Shown here: one piece after another, positions 23,925-34,212 of the stretch | Position numbering within the stretch: the stretch's first letter is position 1 | Layout of the letters: each line of letters opens with the position of its first letter | Assembly (NCBI GenBank): GCA_009917555.1 | Contig: QZDX01000005.1 | Span: 186,001-250,000 of the forward strand | From: a bacterium 1XD21-13 | GTDB lineage: Bacteria; Bacillota; Clostridia; Lachnospirales; Lachnospiraceae | Length of the DNA: 64,000 nt | Direction of reading: 5' to 3' | Notes under the pieces: model-generated | What the model saw: only the letters and a program-made list of their open reading frames with translations | Told to the model about the DNA's origin: nothing | The model's database searches: none | Made by a program: the position numbers and the translations under genes

Positions 23925-25835
23925 CTATTCCGCTTTCAGGCTCATCAGCGGATCGCCGGGCATAAGCTTGCCGGCCGCCGAAGCTTCCACCGATGCCAGC
24001 TCGTCGGAATTCGTAACTGCCACCATAATGGTTGCAGGGTGGCCGGCCGCCTTGATCTTTTCCAGATCTATGGTCAGCAGGAGATCGCCCTTTTTCACGG
24101 CCTGCCCCTCCTTAATGTGACTCTTGAAGCCGTCGCCTTTCATTTCTACCGTGTCGATCCCCACATGGATGAGCAGCTCCACGCCGCCTGCTTCGATGCC
24201 AATGGCATGCAGCGTATCGGCAAGCTGGCTGATGGTACCGTCCATAGGAGAATAGACCTTGCCGGTTTCCGGCTCAATGCCGCAGCACATTCCAAGGATG
24301 CCCTGGGAAAAGGTCGGGTCGGGAATCTCCTCCATGGGGACAAAGGTTCCCTGGGCCGCTGCACCCAGCGTATGCGGGAAAGGTGCCGGGGCGGGCTTCG
24401 GAGCTTCCTTTTTACCCGGCTGTTCGGTCACCATAACCTCCGGCGGCACTGCGAAGAACCAGCACAGGGCGAAAGCGGTGATAAAGGTGGCAATGGCAAG
24501 TATCACATACATGATAAGCTGGGACGGGCTATATATGTACAGCAGCATACCCGGAATCGTGGTGATGCCGTTGCCGGTGCCTTTCATGCCCAGCAGCATG
24601 GTAATCATACCGGCGATACCGTTGATGGAGCAGCTAAGCAGAAATGGCTTCATGCCGTAACGGAGGATAACACCGAACAATGCCGGCTCGCCGATGCCCA
24701 GCAGGGCGGACACGGTGGCACTGGGTCCGATGGCACGGATTTCCTTTTTCTTGGCCTTTATGGAGATGGCGAGACATACGCCGGCCGAGGAAAAGCCGCA
24801 CATACACAAAATGGCGTTGAACGGATTGAAGCCGGTGCTGGCTAACAGGCTGATTTCCAGCATATTGAAAATGTGGTGCACACCCGTAAGGGTGATGATG
24901 GACCAGAAGAAGCCGACAATCAGGCCGCCGATTCCCAAAGGAAGCTCCAGTGCATATTCAACGATGACTAACAAAACATTTTCCAGTGCATGCAGAAGCG
25001 GTCCGATTACCAGGAGGGAGAGTATCAGCATAACAAACAGTACCAGAAAAGGCGTAATCATAAAGTCAAAGACGGCAGGAACCGTTTTTCTGAGCTTCTT
25101 TTCCAGCTTGCTTCCTATAACACCGGCTACAAAGGCCGGCAGGATGCTGCCCTGATAGCCGACGATGGGGATAAAGCCGAAAAGCATAAGGGGCGTGACG
25201 CCGCTTGAGGGGTCCGCCACGGAGTAGGCATTTGGCAGGGAGCCGTTTACCAGCATTAGTCCCAGGATAAGTCCCAGAACCGGGGAGCCGCCAAATACAC
25301 GAAACGTAGACCAGCACACAATGGCAGGCAGAAATGCAAAGGTAGTTCCGGAAAGCACATCCACCAGAACCTGAAATGTCTGGGGAATATCGGCGTTGGT
25401 CATACCAAATAAAGCCAGGAAATTGTTATTGAGCAGAGCTCCCTTTAAACCAAGGAACAGACCGGTGGCTACCAGGGCGGGGATTACGGGCACGAACACA
25501 TCTCCAAAGGTACGAATGGCCTTTTGCAGTTGGTTTTTACCATCCATTTTGGCTTCTTTCGCCTCGCTTGCGGTAGTCTCCGCAATACCCAGCTTTGTGA
25601 TCTGCTCATAGACACGGTTCACATGGCCTGTGCCGAAGATAATCTGATACTGGCCCGCCGTGAAAAAGGTTCCTTTTACGGCATCGATTTCACCGACCTT
25701 TTCGTCGTCCGCCAGAGAACGGTCTGCGACAATGAGACGCAGACGGGTGGCACAATGGGCGGCAGACCTGATGTTCTCCGAACCGCCCACAGCCTGAATG
25801 ACTTCTTTTGCGATTTTCGCATAATCGTAGTTCAT
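23925..25835 (-). CDS. PTS transporter EIIBCA, sucrose/beta-glucoside family
   Basis: 636 residues with all three PTS domains fused. IIB at residues 1-85 has the phosphorylated Cys in AAHCATRLRL. IIC at about 105-460 is the membrane channel. IIA of the glucose type, after a KKEAPKPAPAPFP linker (about 490-636), has the active His in LLIHVGIDTV. The N-terminus is most like sucrose-type (ScrA/SacP) enzymes, including GQYQIIFGTG. It imports the sugar and releases sugar-6-phosphate. Having its own IIA, it needs only EI and HPr. Sucrose as substrate is supported by the neighbouring amylosucrase remnant but not proven. Transcription is probably controlled by the LacI protein downstream. Confidence 0.92.
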   Translation of the reverse strand: MNYDYAKIAKEVIQAVGGSENIRSAAHCATRLRLIVADRSLADDEKVGEIDAVKGTFFTAGQYQIIFGTGHVNRVYEQITKLGIAETTASEAKEAKMDGKNQLQKAIRTFGDVFVPVIPALVATGLFLGLKGALLNNNFLALFGMTNADIPQTFQVLVDVLSGTTFAFLPAIVCWSTFRVFGGSPVLGLILGLMLVNGSLPNAYSVADPSSGVTPLMLFGFIPIVGYQGSILPAFVAGVIGSKLEKKLRKTVPAVFDFMITPFLVLFVMLILSLLVIGPLLHALENVLLVIVEYALELPLGIGGLIVGFFWSIITLTGVHHIFNMLEISLLASTGFNPFNAILCMCGFSSAGVCLAISIKAKKKEIRAIGPSATVSALLGIGEPALFGVILRYGMKPFLLSCSINGIAGMITMLLGMKGTGNGITTIPGMLLYIYSPSQLIMYVILAIATFITAFALCWFFAVPPEVMVTEQPGKKEAPKPAPAPFPHTLGAAAQGTFVPMEEIPDPTFSQGILGMCCGIEPETGKVYSPMDGTISQLADTLHAIGIEAGGVELLIHVGIDTVEMKGDGFKSHIKEGQAVKKGDLLLTIDLEKIKAAGHPATIMVAVTNSDELASVEASAAGKLMPGDPLMSLKAE

Positions 25836-25929
25836 AGTTACCTCCTTGATAATTTGTTCGATACATCAAGCCAAATGGGTGCTTTCCATCCCTTTGACTC
25901 AGTGCTCACAGAAACAAAACATTACATAA

Positions 25930-25943
25930 TGTACACGTGTTCA
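25930..25943. promoter_or_regulatory. LacI-type operator
   Basis: TGTACACGTGTTCA is a near-perfect palindrome (12 of 14 positions) around a central CG, the usual LacI-family operator form. It sits immediately downstream of the -10 box of the PTS promoter. A second palindrome, ACATTA/TAATGT, lies next to it at about 25919-25932. Confidence 0.65.
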
Positions 25944-25952
25944 TTTTGGATG

Positions 25953-25982
25953 AGAATAACACGGCAGGGAAAGGAAAGTCAA
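25953..25982 (-). promoter_or_regulatory. Promoter of the PTS gene
   Basis: On the minus strand TTGACT (25982-25977) and TATTCT (25958-25953) are separated by 18 bases. The 330-base gap between the two divergent genes holds this promoter, the operator and the opposite-strand promoter at 26072-26100; nothing else was found in it. Confidence 0.65.
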
Positions 25983-26071
25983 TAGAGTAGCCAGAAAAAA
26001 ATTGAAAATCAGCATTTTATACAAAAAATACCAAGGGAATTTGTACAAAACATAAAAAGGAGATTCCCGGA

Positions 26072-26100
26072 TTGACAGATGGATTTTTGGACTATATAAT
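26072..26100 (+). promoter_or_regulatory. Consensus promoter of the HAD phosphatase gene
   Basis: A perfect sigma-A consensus: TTGACA at 26072-26077, a 17-base spacer, TATAAT at 26095-26100. It lies 65 bases before the start codon. No LacI-type palindrome overlaps it. Confidence 0.9.
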
Positions 26101-26165
26101 AAACAAAATGAAAGCGAGTACATAAGATTGCAAATGGAAATTTAATTTGATTTGAGGAGGTTACT

Positions 26166-26996
26166 ATGGATCGGAAGTTGATATTTCTGGATATTGACGG
26201 GACTCTGACAGAACCGGGAAAAAATGTTCCGCCCGAATCTGCGGTCGACGCAGTCCGACGGGCCAGGGAAAGGGGGCACAAGGTGGTGCTGTGTTCCGGG
26301 AGAAATTACGGAATGCTCTTCCCGGTGCTTCGGTTTGGATTTGACGGTCTGGTTGCCAGTGCCGGCGGTTACATTGAATATAACGGTCAGGTGGTTTACG
26401 ACTGCCCCATGACCCCGAAGCAGCAGGCCAGGGTGCTGGATGTTTTTAAGGAAAGCGGCATTTACCGCACCATCGGGGGCCGGAATCATAGCTACACGGA
26501 CGAGGGCTTTAAGGAATTTCTTGCGGAAAATACGGACTCCAAGGCCAACAGCGAGCTGCTGCGGTGGCGGATTCAAATTGAAAGCGAGCTGGACATTCGC
26601 CCCATGTCCGAATATGACGGCGAGCCCATCTACGGCATGGCATTCATGAGCCGTGGAGCAGAACGGCTGCGAAAGCCCATGGAGCTGCTTGGGGAGGAAT
26701 TTGATTTCTGTATACAGGATGAGGATACCTGCGGCATTGTGAACGGGGAGCTGTCAAGCAAGGCCTTTGATAAGGGAAGTGCGGTAAAAAGGCTATGCGA
26801 GTTCCTGGGAGTTTCCAGGGAGGATACGATTGCTTTCGGAGACAGCATGAACGATCTGGAGATGCTAAAGGCGGTGGGGACAAGTGTCTGTATGGCCAAC
26901 GGCAGTCCCACACTTTTAAAGATGGCCCACATGGTCTGTCCGCCGGTGACGGAGGACGGTCTCTACAGCGGGTTTGAAAAACTGAATTTATTATAG
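26166..26996 (+). CDS. Cof-type HAD-IIB family phosphatase
   Basis: 276 residues. HAD motif I is LDIDGTLT near the N-terminus, motif II is in VLCSGRNYG, and the late motif FGDSMNDLEML binds magnesium. The large C2-type cap between them marks the Cof subfamily, which dephosphorylates sugar phosphates and related small molecules. Divergent from the PTS gene, with a perfect consensus promoter of its own and GAGGAGG before the ATG. Location suggests a role in handling phosphorylated sugars from the PTS, but the substrate is not predictable from sequence. Confidence 0.88.
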   Translation: MDRKLIFLDIDGTLTEPGKNVPPESAVDAVRRARERGHKVVLCSGRNYGMLFPVLRFGFDGLVASAGGYIEYNGQVVYDCPMTPKQQARVLDVFKESGIYRTIGGRNHSYTDEGFKEFLAENTDSKANSELLRWRIQIESELDIRPMSEYDGEPIYGMAFMSRGAERLRKPMELLGEEFDFCIQDEDTCGIVNGELSSKAFDKGSAVKRLCEFLGVSREDTIAFGDSMNDLEMLKAVGTSVCMANGSPTLLKMAHMVCPPVTEDGLYSGFEKLNLL

Positions 26997-27000
26997 GAAA

Positions 27001-28010
27001 GCAGGTGATAGGAATGACCGGGATTTGGAGAGGGAGGAGAATCCGGAGTGGTACAAGTCCAACGCTCTTACGGGGATGATGATGTACATTGACAATTTTG
27101 CCGGAAATCTGGAGGGGCTTCGGGAAAAGCTGCCGTATATCCGGCAGGCGGAAGTAAATCTTCTGCATTTGATGCCTTTTCTGGACACGGTGCCCGGCCG
27201 CAGCGACGGCGGTTACGCCGTGGCGGACTTCCGTAAGGTCCGGCCCGATCTGGGAACCATGGAGGATCTGGAAAAGCTGGCGGAGGTATGCCATAAAAAA
27301 GGAATCAATCTGTGTATTGATTTTGTGATGAACCATACCAGCCAGGACCACGAATGGGCCAGAAAAGCCCGCCAGGGAGACGGGGAATACATGAGCCGGT
27401 CAAGGTCGTTCCTTACTTTGGCAGTATCGAGAAGCCGGAATGCCACCTGTTATACAATGCGACCACCATGTGCACCACGTGGCATACGGTGGCAACCAGG
27501 GATACCCGTCTGCTTCGCAGGCAGTTGGATGCGGTAAACGCCCTGCCTAAGAAATACGTGTTTCTTAATTATCTCCGCTGCCACGATGACATTGGCTGGG
27601 GTCTGGATTATGAGTGGCTGAAACAGAACTTCGGCACAGATGAGGTGCTCCATAAGCGGTATCTGAACGATTATTTTCAGGGATATACGGGTAACAGCAA
27701 CAGTCGGGGGGAGCTTTACAATGATGATATTGCCAGCGGCGACGACGGCCTGCTGGCCATCAGCCGGTATGCGAAAGGGCAGAAAATCATCGGCGTATTT
27801 AACTTTACGGAGTGGGAAAAGACAGTTACATTCCCTTACGATCCGGAGGAGTTTACGGATATGCTCACGGGGGAAGCCTGCCTGCTGCAGGAGCTGTCTG
27901 TCCCGGCTTACGGTTTTTATTATCTGGAACAATGGAACGGAGAAAAAACGGATGAAAGTGACAAGTCTCTCTTGTTCAGCCGGGCGAGGTGCTCAGCGGT
28001 GCTGCGTTAA
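27001..28010 (+). pseudogene. Amylosucrase-like GH13 glycosidase, decayed by deletions and a frameshift
   Basis: Frame 1 (27001 to about 27400) encodes an amylosucrase-like start of the barrel: YIDNFAGNLEGLREKLPYI, LHLMPFL, SDGGYAV and CIDFVMNHTSQDHEWARKA. The N-terminal domain is absent. At about 27400 homology continues in another frame (PYFGSIEKPECHLLYN, then VFLNYLRCHDDIGWGLDY), with the stretch carrying the nucleophile Asp and acid Glu missing. A second gap follows GNSNSRGELYND, after which the C-terminal beta domain (KIIGVFNFTEW) continues. The remnant cannot be an active enzyme. Amylosucrase and sucrose phosphorylase-type enzymes act on sucrose, which fits the sucrose-type PTS next door. 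Confidence 0.8.
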
Positions 28011-28068
28011 GGCAGTCCGGTAAATTTATAGATTAATACAAAGGAATTTTATGTGAAAAGCAGTATAG

Positions 28069-29479
<1,411 letters not shown>

Positions 29480-29507
29480 AAATAGTTTATAGATACAAGA
29501 GTTAAAC

Positions 29508-29566
29508 ACCCCACAGCTCTGCTGGGCTGCAATTTTAATGCCCTGTCAGCTTGCTGTGGGGTTTTT
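29508..29566 (+). terminator. Terminator of enolase
   Basis: ACCCCACAGC (29508-29517) pairs with GCTGTGGGGT (29553-29562), followed by TTTTT. The loop holds a second CAGCTC-rich region. Confidence 0.85.
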
Positions 29567-29608
29567 GACTTTTAAAAGTAAATTTTTACGATGCAAAAGT
29601 TCCGGAAT

Positions 29609-29654
29609 AATTTTACAATAAATAATTGTAAAATTTATGAAAATTCGTTATACT
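29609..29654 (+). promoter_or_regulatory. Promoter of the MarR gene with an overlapping operator palindrome
   Basis: An 11-base inverted repeat (AATTTTACAAT at 29609-29619, ATTGTAAAATT at 29625-29635) overlaps the -35 hexamer TTGTAA (29626-29631). A 17-base spacer leads to TATACT (29649-29654). A palindrome over the -35 box is the expected layout for autorepression by the MarR protein encoded next. Confidence 0.7.
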
Positions 29655-29749
29655 GAACATGGTGAGCTGTGAGAAAAGCGTGAAAATTACTTTAACAATA
29701 GAGAAAACGTCATTCCTTGGAGAATGGTGGGAGAGTGGGGATATAAGAT

Positions 29750-30232
29750 ATGAATCGAAAAGAATTATTTCAGTCAATCTGGAAATCACAGGATGACGCG
29801 TATGATTTGATGGAAGAGTATGATTCCCTCCCTCATTATTATGGGGATACGGTTTTATACCAGGCAGAGGCCTATATCGTCAATCAGATTGGTCAGATGC
29901 CAGGGATTACCTCCACGGAGTTGGCTGGAATTTTAAAAAAAACCACCAGCGCCTGTTCCCAGATTGTTCAAAAGCTGGTGGGTAAAGGGCTGGTGGAACA
30001 GATACGTAACCCGCAGAATAAGCGGGTATATAATCTATGCCTGACAGAGAGTGGAAAGCAGCTCTATAAGGTACATGTGGAGTTCAACCGTCATTGCCAG
30101 GAGCTGGCCTTTCAGGAGCTGGAACGCTTCAGCGATGAAGAGCTGGCTACTTGCCTTAAGATACAAGAATGTATCAATGAGATTTATCGAGATGATGTGC
30201 GTCGCAGCAAAGAGCAGTTCGGGGCAGAATAG
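29750..30232 (+). CDS. MarR-family transcriptional regulator
   Basis: 160 residues. A winged helix-turn-helix core (about 45-110) carries ITSTELAGILKKTTSACSQIVQKL as the recognition region and a basic wing (RNPQNKRVYNLCLTESG). Flanking helices would make the dimer interface. The gene lies upstream of the PatB-like enzyme and the ABC sugar operon on the same strand. A perfect palindrome overlaps its own promoter, and a shorter palindrome GGTAAAA/TTTTACC lies at 30258-30273, between this gene and the next. Regulation of the downstream genes is plausible. The ligand is unknown. Confidence 0.88.
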   Translation: MNRKELFQSIWKSQDDAYDLMEEYDSLPHYYGDTVLYQAEAYIVNQIGQMPGITSTELAGILKKTTSACSQIVQKLVGKGLVEQIRNPQNKRVYNLCLTESGKQLYKVHVEFNRHCQELAFQELERFSDEELATCLKIQECINEIYRDDVRRSKEQFGAE

Positions 30233-30381
30233 GAAGATTAGCGCCTGCAATCAGCTCGGTAAAAAATTTTACCTAATAGTAAAGGTACTTTAAAATTAAT
30301 AACAAACAAGATGTAGAAACTTTAATAATATTCTGCTCTGAATAAAAAGGGTGGGTACTATATTTATACAGGAGGAGACAT

Positions 30382-31590
30382 ATGAGCTTTGATTTTACTT
30401 CTATTATCGATCGGAGAGGAAAAGATGCATTTGCAGTAGATTGGATAGGCAGAATTCCCGGCATTGCTCCGGAACTGCCAAAGGAGGGTTTTGACTGTAT
30501 TCCTATGTGGGTGGCAGATATGAACTTTCCAGTAGCTCCAGCCATTGTGGAGACTCTTACAGAGCGAATTCGTCATCCTTTGTTTGGGTATTTTGAACTG
30601 AGTGATACATATTTTGAGTCTATTATCCGCTGGCAGGAGAGAAGCTGTCAGGTGAAAGATCTGAAGGCAGAGCATATCTGTATGGATAATGGAGTTATGG
30701 GTGGACTGGTAAGCGCTTTAAAAGTGTTTTGTTCCCCAGGCGACCCAGTACTGCTTCATGCACCGGTTTATCGCGGATTCAAGGATACTTTGAAATTCTG
30801 CGGGTATCAATGCATTTATTCTTGGCTTGTTCAGGATGAAAATCACATATGGCGGATGGATTTTGCAGATATGGAGCAAAAGATTGTGGAGAATGGAATA
30901 CATGCCGCTGTTTTATGTTCGCCTCATAATCCATGTGGGCGCGTATGGGAACGTGAGGAATTGGCACAGGCTATGGAGGTTTTTCGTAAGCACAATGTTT
31001 TTGTTGTGTCAGATGAAATCTGGTCGGATCTGATCTTTGAGGGACATCGCCATATCCCAGTGCAAAGCATCAGTGAGGATGCGAGGAGCCGCACCGTAGC
31101 ACTGTATGCGCCAACCAAAACCTTTAATTTGGCCGGGATTACGGGAAGCTATCGTATTATCTATAATTCATGGATTCGTGATCGCATCGAGAAAGAGGCA
31201 GAGATGACCCTTTACAATAACAAGAATGTTCTATCCATGCATGCGCTAATAGGAGCATACAGTCCAAAAAGCATTCCTTGGGTGAGGGAGCTTTGCAGTG
31301 TATTGGAGGCAAATATGAGATATGCTTGTGCTTATATCAGGAAACATTTTCCAGGTGTTTTTCTTACAGAGACAGACGGAACTTATATGGTTTTTATAGA
31401 TTGTAATGAATGGTGCAGGGACCATGGGAAGACATTGGATGAAGTTTTGAAAGCTGGCTGGCAAGTCGGCGTGGGCTGGCAGGATGGACGGCTTTTTGAA
31501 GCTGACTTCCATATTCGAATGAACCTGGCCTTACCCTTTTCTAAGGTTCAGGAGGCTTTTGAGCGTCTGAGAGCCTATGTGTTTTGCTAA
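30382..31590 (+). CDS. PatB/MalY-type PLP-dependent C-S lyase or aminotransferase
   Basis: 402 residues, fold type I PLP enzyme. The N-terminus (CIPMWVADMNFPVAPAI) and the PLP lysine in YAPTKTFNLAG are characteristic of the MalY/PatB subgroup, which cleaves cystathionine or other C-S bonds rather than transaminating. CSPHNPCGRVW and VSDEIWSDL carry the cofactor-contacting Asn and Asp. An AGGAGG precedes the ATG. It stands alone between the MarR gene and the ABC operon, with AT-rich gaps on both sides. The 274-base gap after it holds only very AT-rich sequence with no clear gene. Confidence 0.88.
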   Translation: MSFDFTSIIDRRGKDAFAVDWIGRIPGIAPELPKEGFDCIPMWVADMNFPVAPAIVETLTERIRHPLFGYFELSDTYFESIIRWQERSCQVKDLKAEHICMDNGVMGGLVSALKVFCSPGDPVLLHAPVYRGFKDTLKFCGYQCIYSWLVQDENHIWRMDFADMEQKIVENGIHAAVLCSPHNPCGRVWEREELAQAMEVFRKHNVFVVSDEIWSDLIFEGHRHIPVQSISEDARSRTVALYAPTKTFNLAGITGSYRIIYNSWIRDRIEKEAEMTLYNNKNVLSMHALIGAYSPKSIPWVRELCSVLEANMRYACAYIRKHFPGVFLTETDGTYMVFIDCNEWCRDHGKTLDEVLKAGWQVGVGWQDGRLFEADFHIRMNLALPFSKVQEAFERLRAYVFC

Positions 31591-31864
31591 GATGCTAAAT
31601 AAGAAATCTTATCATCAAATGGGAGTCTGTGGAAAATGTAAAACATAAATCGTTAAAAATATACAAAAATTGGGTAGAAAAAATAGTAATAATGTAGAAA
31701 ATAGTGATTATGCAAAAAAATACTAGGAAAAAATAAATTTTTATTGTATTATTAAGATAGTTAATAATTAACGAATTAAAGATTAATATGTATTACAAAC
31801 CACGATGTCATTTGATGTATGAATCGTATGTCAATGATAAATAAATTTTAGGAGAGGTATAGAA

Positions 31865-33232
31865 ATGAAAATGAAAAAGTTGATGGCCCTTTTGATGACA
31901 GTGACTTTGACCTTATCTCTGGCGTCCTGTGGAAAAAGCGGCGGAGAAGAACCGAGCAGTAATGTATCAGAAGGTACAAGTGAGGCAGCACAGGAATCCG
32001 GAGAGGGTGCCGTAGAGCTGGAGTTCTGGACTATGGGAGATGGTTCAGAGGATGACAGCTACTATTTGAAGGGGGTTGTAGAAGAGTTCAATCAAGAGTA
32101 TGAGGGTGAGATCTATGTGAACCGGGTAGCTTTAGGTGCCGGTAATGAAGATCAGCAGACCAAGTATCAATTAGCAGCAGGAGGAAATCAGCTTCCGGAT
32201 CTGATGGAGATGAACAGCGGAAGCTTTATTAAGGAGATGATTGAAGCGGATGTTCTCTATGATATGCAAGATTACCTGGGAACAGATGCCGATTTTGTTG
32301 GAAGATTTAAGGATGGAGCTCTGGATTTGGCTACCAATAATTATTACTCTCAGGGAACCTTCTATGCATTCCCTACAGAGACAGAGATTCAGGGTTGGTA
32401 TTACAACAAAACCATCTTTGAGGATGCTGGTTTGGAGATTCCTGAGACTTGGGAGGATTTTCTTAATTGTGTAAAGGTTCTTAAGGAGAAGGGAATCACT
32501 CCCATTGCACATGGTGGACTGGATCCGTGGCCCCTGTGGGGATATCACGCATGGTTTTCCAGATATGGCTTAACAGCTGAGACCTGGGACAAGATTATGA
32601 GTGGTGAAGTAAAGGCGGCGGACTGTGAAGAGCTGAGAAAACCCTTTGAGAAAGCCCTGGAGCTGGCAGAGGCCGGAGCCTTCCCGGAAAATATCACTTC
32701 TATGAACAACACCCAGGCGCAGGAGCTTTTTGTGGGCGGGGGCGCTGCCATGTATGCATGTGGAAGCTGGAAGATGAAGGAGATGGATGAGTGTGCTATT
32801 GCGGATGAGATTGTTTTCAATTTCGGACCGGAATTTTCGGATGGTGTCCTTTCTGGCAAGAGTGGAATGCGTCCCTACTCATGGGTGATTGCTTTTGGTT
32901 CCAGACTTGGAGATGATCCGGTAAAGGCAGAGGCAGCGGCTACTTTTTGCAAATGGCTCACAAGCCCTGAACGCACCAAGATTGAGATTGAGAAATTTGG
33001 TCATATTCCGGCAGCAGCGGTAGATACAGATAACGTAACTCTGGGCCCTGTAGGTAAGATTACGATGGAAGCAGCACAGGCGGATGTGATTTCCGTAATA
33101 GATCCTACCTCTCTGTGTCCGGACAGTTCGATTGTATCTGTTTATTGGAATGCATTGACCTCTCTATTGTCACAGACCATTGATGTGGATGAGGCCCTCT
33201 CTCAGATTCAGGATTGGGCAGATCGCTTGTAA
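31865..33232 (+). CDS. ABC sugar transporter substrate-binding lipoprotein
   Basis: 455 residues of the extracellular solute-binding family 1. A lipoprotein signal ends in the lipobox LASC with the modified Cys at residue 22, followed by a Gly/Ser/Glu-rich tether. The mature part has the usual features (LEFWTMGDGSEDD, YAFPTETEIQGWYYN, ACGSWKMKEMDE). It captures an oligosaccharide outside the membrane and hands it to the two permeases that follow. AGGAGAGG precedes the ATG. The next gene starts about 80 bases later. Confidence 0.93.
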   Translation: MKMKKLMALLMTVTLTLSLASCGKSGGEEPSSNVSEGTSEAAQESGEGAVELEFWTMGDGSEDDSYYLKGVVEEFNQEYEGEIYVNRVALGAGNEDQQTKYQLAAGGNQLPDLMEMNSGSFIKEMIEADVLYDMQDYLGTDADFVGRFKDGALDLATNNYYSQGTFYAFPTETEIQGWYYNKTIFEDAGLEIPETWEDFLNCVKVLKEKGITPIAHGGLDPWPLWGYHAWFSRYGLTAETWDKIMSGEVKAADCEELRKPFEKALELAEAGAFPENITSMNNTQAQELFVGGGAAMYACGSWKMKEMDECAIADEIVFNFGPEFSDGVLSGKSGMRPYSWVIAFGSRLGDDPVKAEAAATFCKWLTSPERTKIEIEKFGHIPAAAVDTDNVTLGPVGKITMEAAQADVISVIDPTSLCPDSSIVSVYWNALTSLLSQTIDVDEALSQIQDWADRL

Positions 33233-33315
33233 ATAAAGATTGGCTGCCGGCTGCAAAGAATATGAAAATGTTTCCCTGTGGCCGGCAGCGCTCATAGAAA
33301 GAGAGGTGGTATTTC

Positions 33316-34194
33316 GTGCACCATATCTATACAAAAAAGAAATTTCTACTCTTTTCGCTGCCCATGTTTTTGGCCTTTACTCTGCTGTTTATCCTTCCGC
33401 TTTTTCTGGCCTTTGGATACAGCTTTACCAGTTACCGGGGTGTTGGACAGGCTGTCTGGAATAACTTTAAGAATTACAAGCTGCTGCTTACGGATAAGCT
33501 ATTAGGTGTTTCTATTATTAATACCTTAAAAATGGCAGCGATTAATTTGATTTTAACCCTTCCTTTATCCTTTTTTCTCGCTTATCTCCTTAGGCAGACC
33601 AGCAAGAAGAATACTGTTTATAAGACGATTCTCTTTGCGCCCTATGTAATACCAGGAGCCATTGCAGGTCTTATCTGGCTTTTTATGTTAGATCCGGTAA
33701 GTGGTCTGATTAACAGTGTGCTGCGTTCCATAGGCTTGGATGCCTTGGCGCTGCAATGGATTGGAGGGAAAAATTTAAGCCCCTACTCGATTGGTGTAGT
33801 GTGTGTCTGGAGTGGTCTTGGCTTTTATATGGTTTTGTGGCAGCTTGGCATTAAAAATCTTCCGGGAGAGGTATTGGAGGCCAGCTTGATTGATGGCTGC
33901 AGCAAAAGTCAGCAGATTACGAAGGTGATGCTGCCTATGCTTCGGGGAACGATCACTTCCATTGTTATTTTTATTCTCACAGGAGCTCTTAAAATCTATG
34001 AGTATGTCTACATCCTTACAGGAGGGGGACCCAATCACTACTCGGAATCCATTGTGTCCTACATGTACACAACAACCTTTCAGGATAAACAGTATGGATA
34101 CGGAATGGCAATAGCAGTCGTAGAATTTACCTTTGCACTTCTGGTAACTGCTCTTTCCATGTTTTTGTCAAATCGAAAAAGAGTAGATCTATAA
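33316..34194 (+). CDS. ABC sugar transporter permease, MalF type
   Basis: 292 residues with six hydrophobic segments. The cytoplasmic EAA loop that docks the ATPase reads EASLIDGCSKSQQITKVMLP, and GALKIYEYVYILTGGGP is the typical MalF-like segment. Translation starts at GTG 33316 behind GAGAGGTGG. It partners with the second permease and the lipoprotein. The N-terminus (HHIYTKKKF) is short, as in the small CUT1 permeases. Confidence 0.92.
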   Translation: MHHIYTKKKFLLFSLPMFLAFTLLFILPLFLAFGYSFTSYRGVGQAVWNNFKNYKLLLTDKLLGVSIINTLKMAAINLILTLPLSFFLAYLLRQTSKKNTVYKTILFAPYVIPGAIAGLIWLFMLDPVSGLINSVLRSIGLDALALQWIGGKNLSPYSIGVVCVWSGLGFYMVLWQLGIKNLPGEVLEASLIDGCSKSQQITKVMLPMLRGTITSIVIFILTGALKIYEYVYILTGGGPNHYSESIVSYMYTTTFQDKQYGYGMAIAVVEFTFALLVTALSMFLSNRKRVDL

Positions 34195-34212
34195 AGGAGG
34201 GCAAAGCTTTTG

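Noticed and set aside
23847-24845. Plus-strand frame of about 332 codons opposite the PTS gene
   Set aside because: Antisense to conserved IIC and IIA domains; composition is that of a complementary frame.
27354-28010. Independent 218-codon gene
   Set aside because: It continues the amylosucrase homology in a shifted frame and lacks a start signal.
30258-30273. Terminator after the MarR gene
   Set aside because: The GGTAAAA/TTTTACC stem is short, AT-rich and lacks a T-run; an operator is at least as likely.
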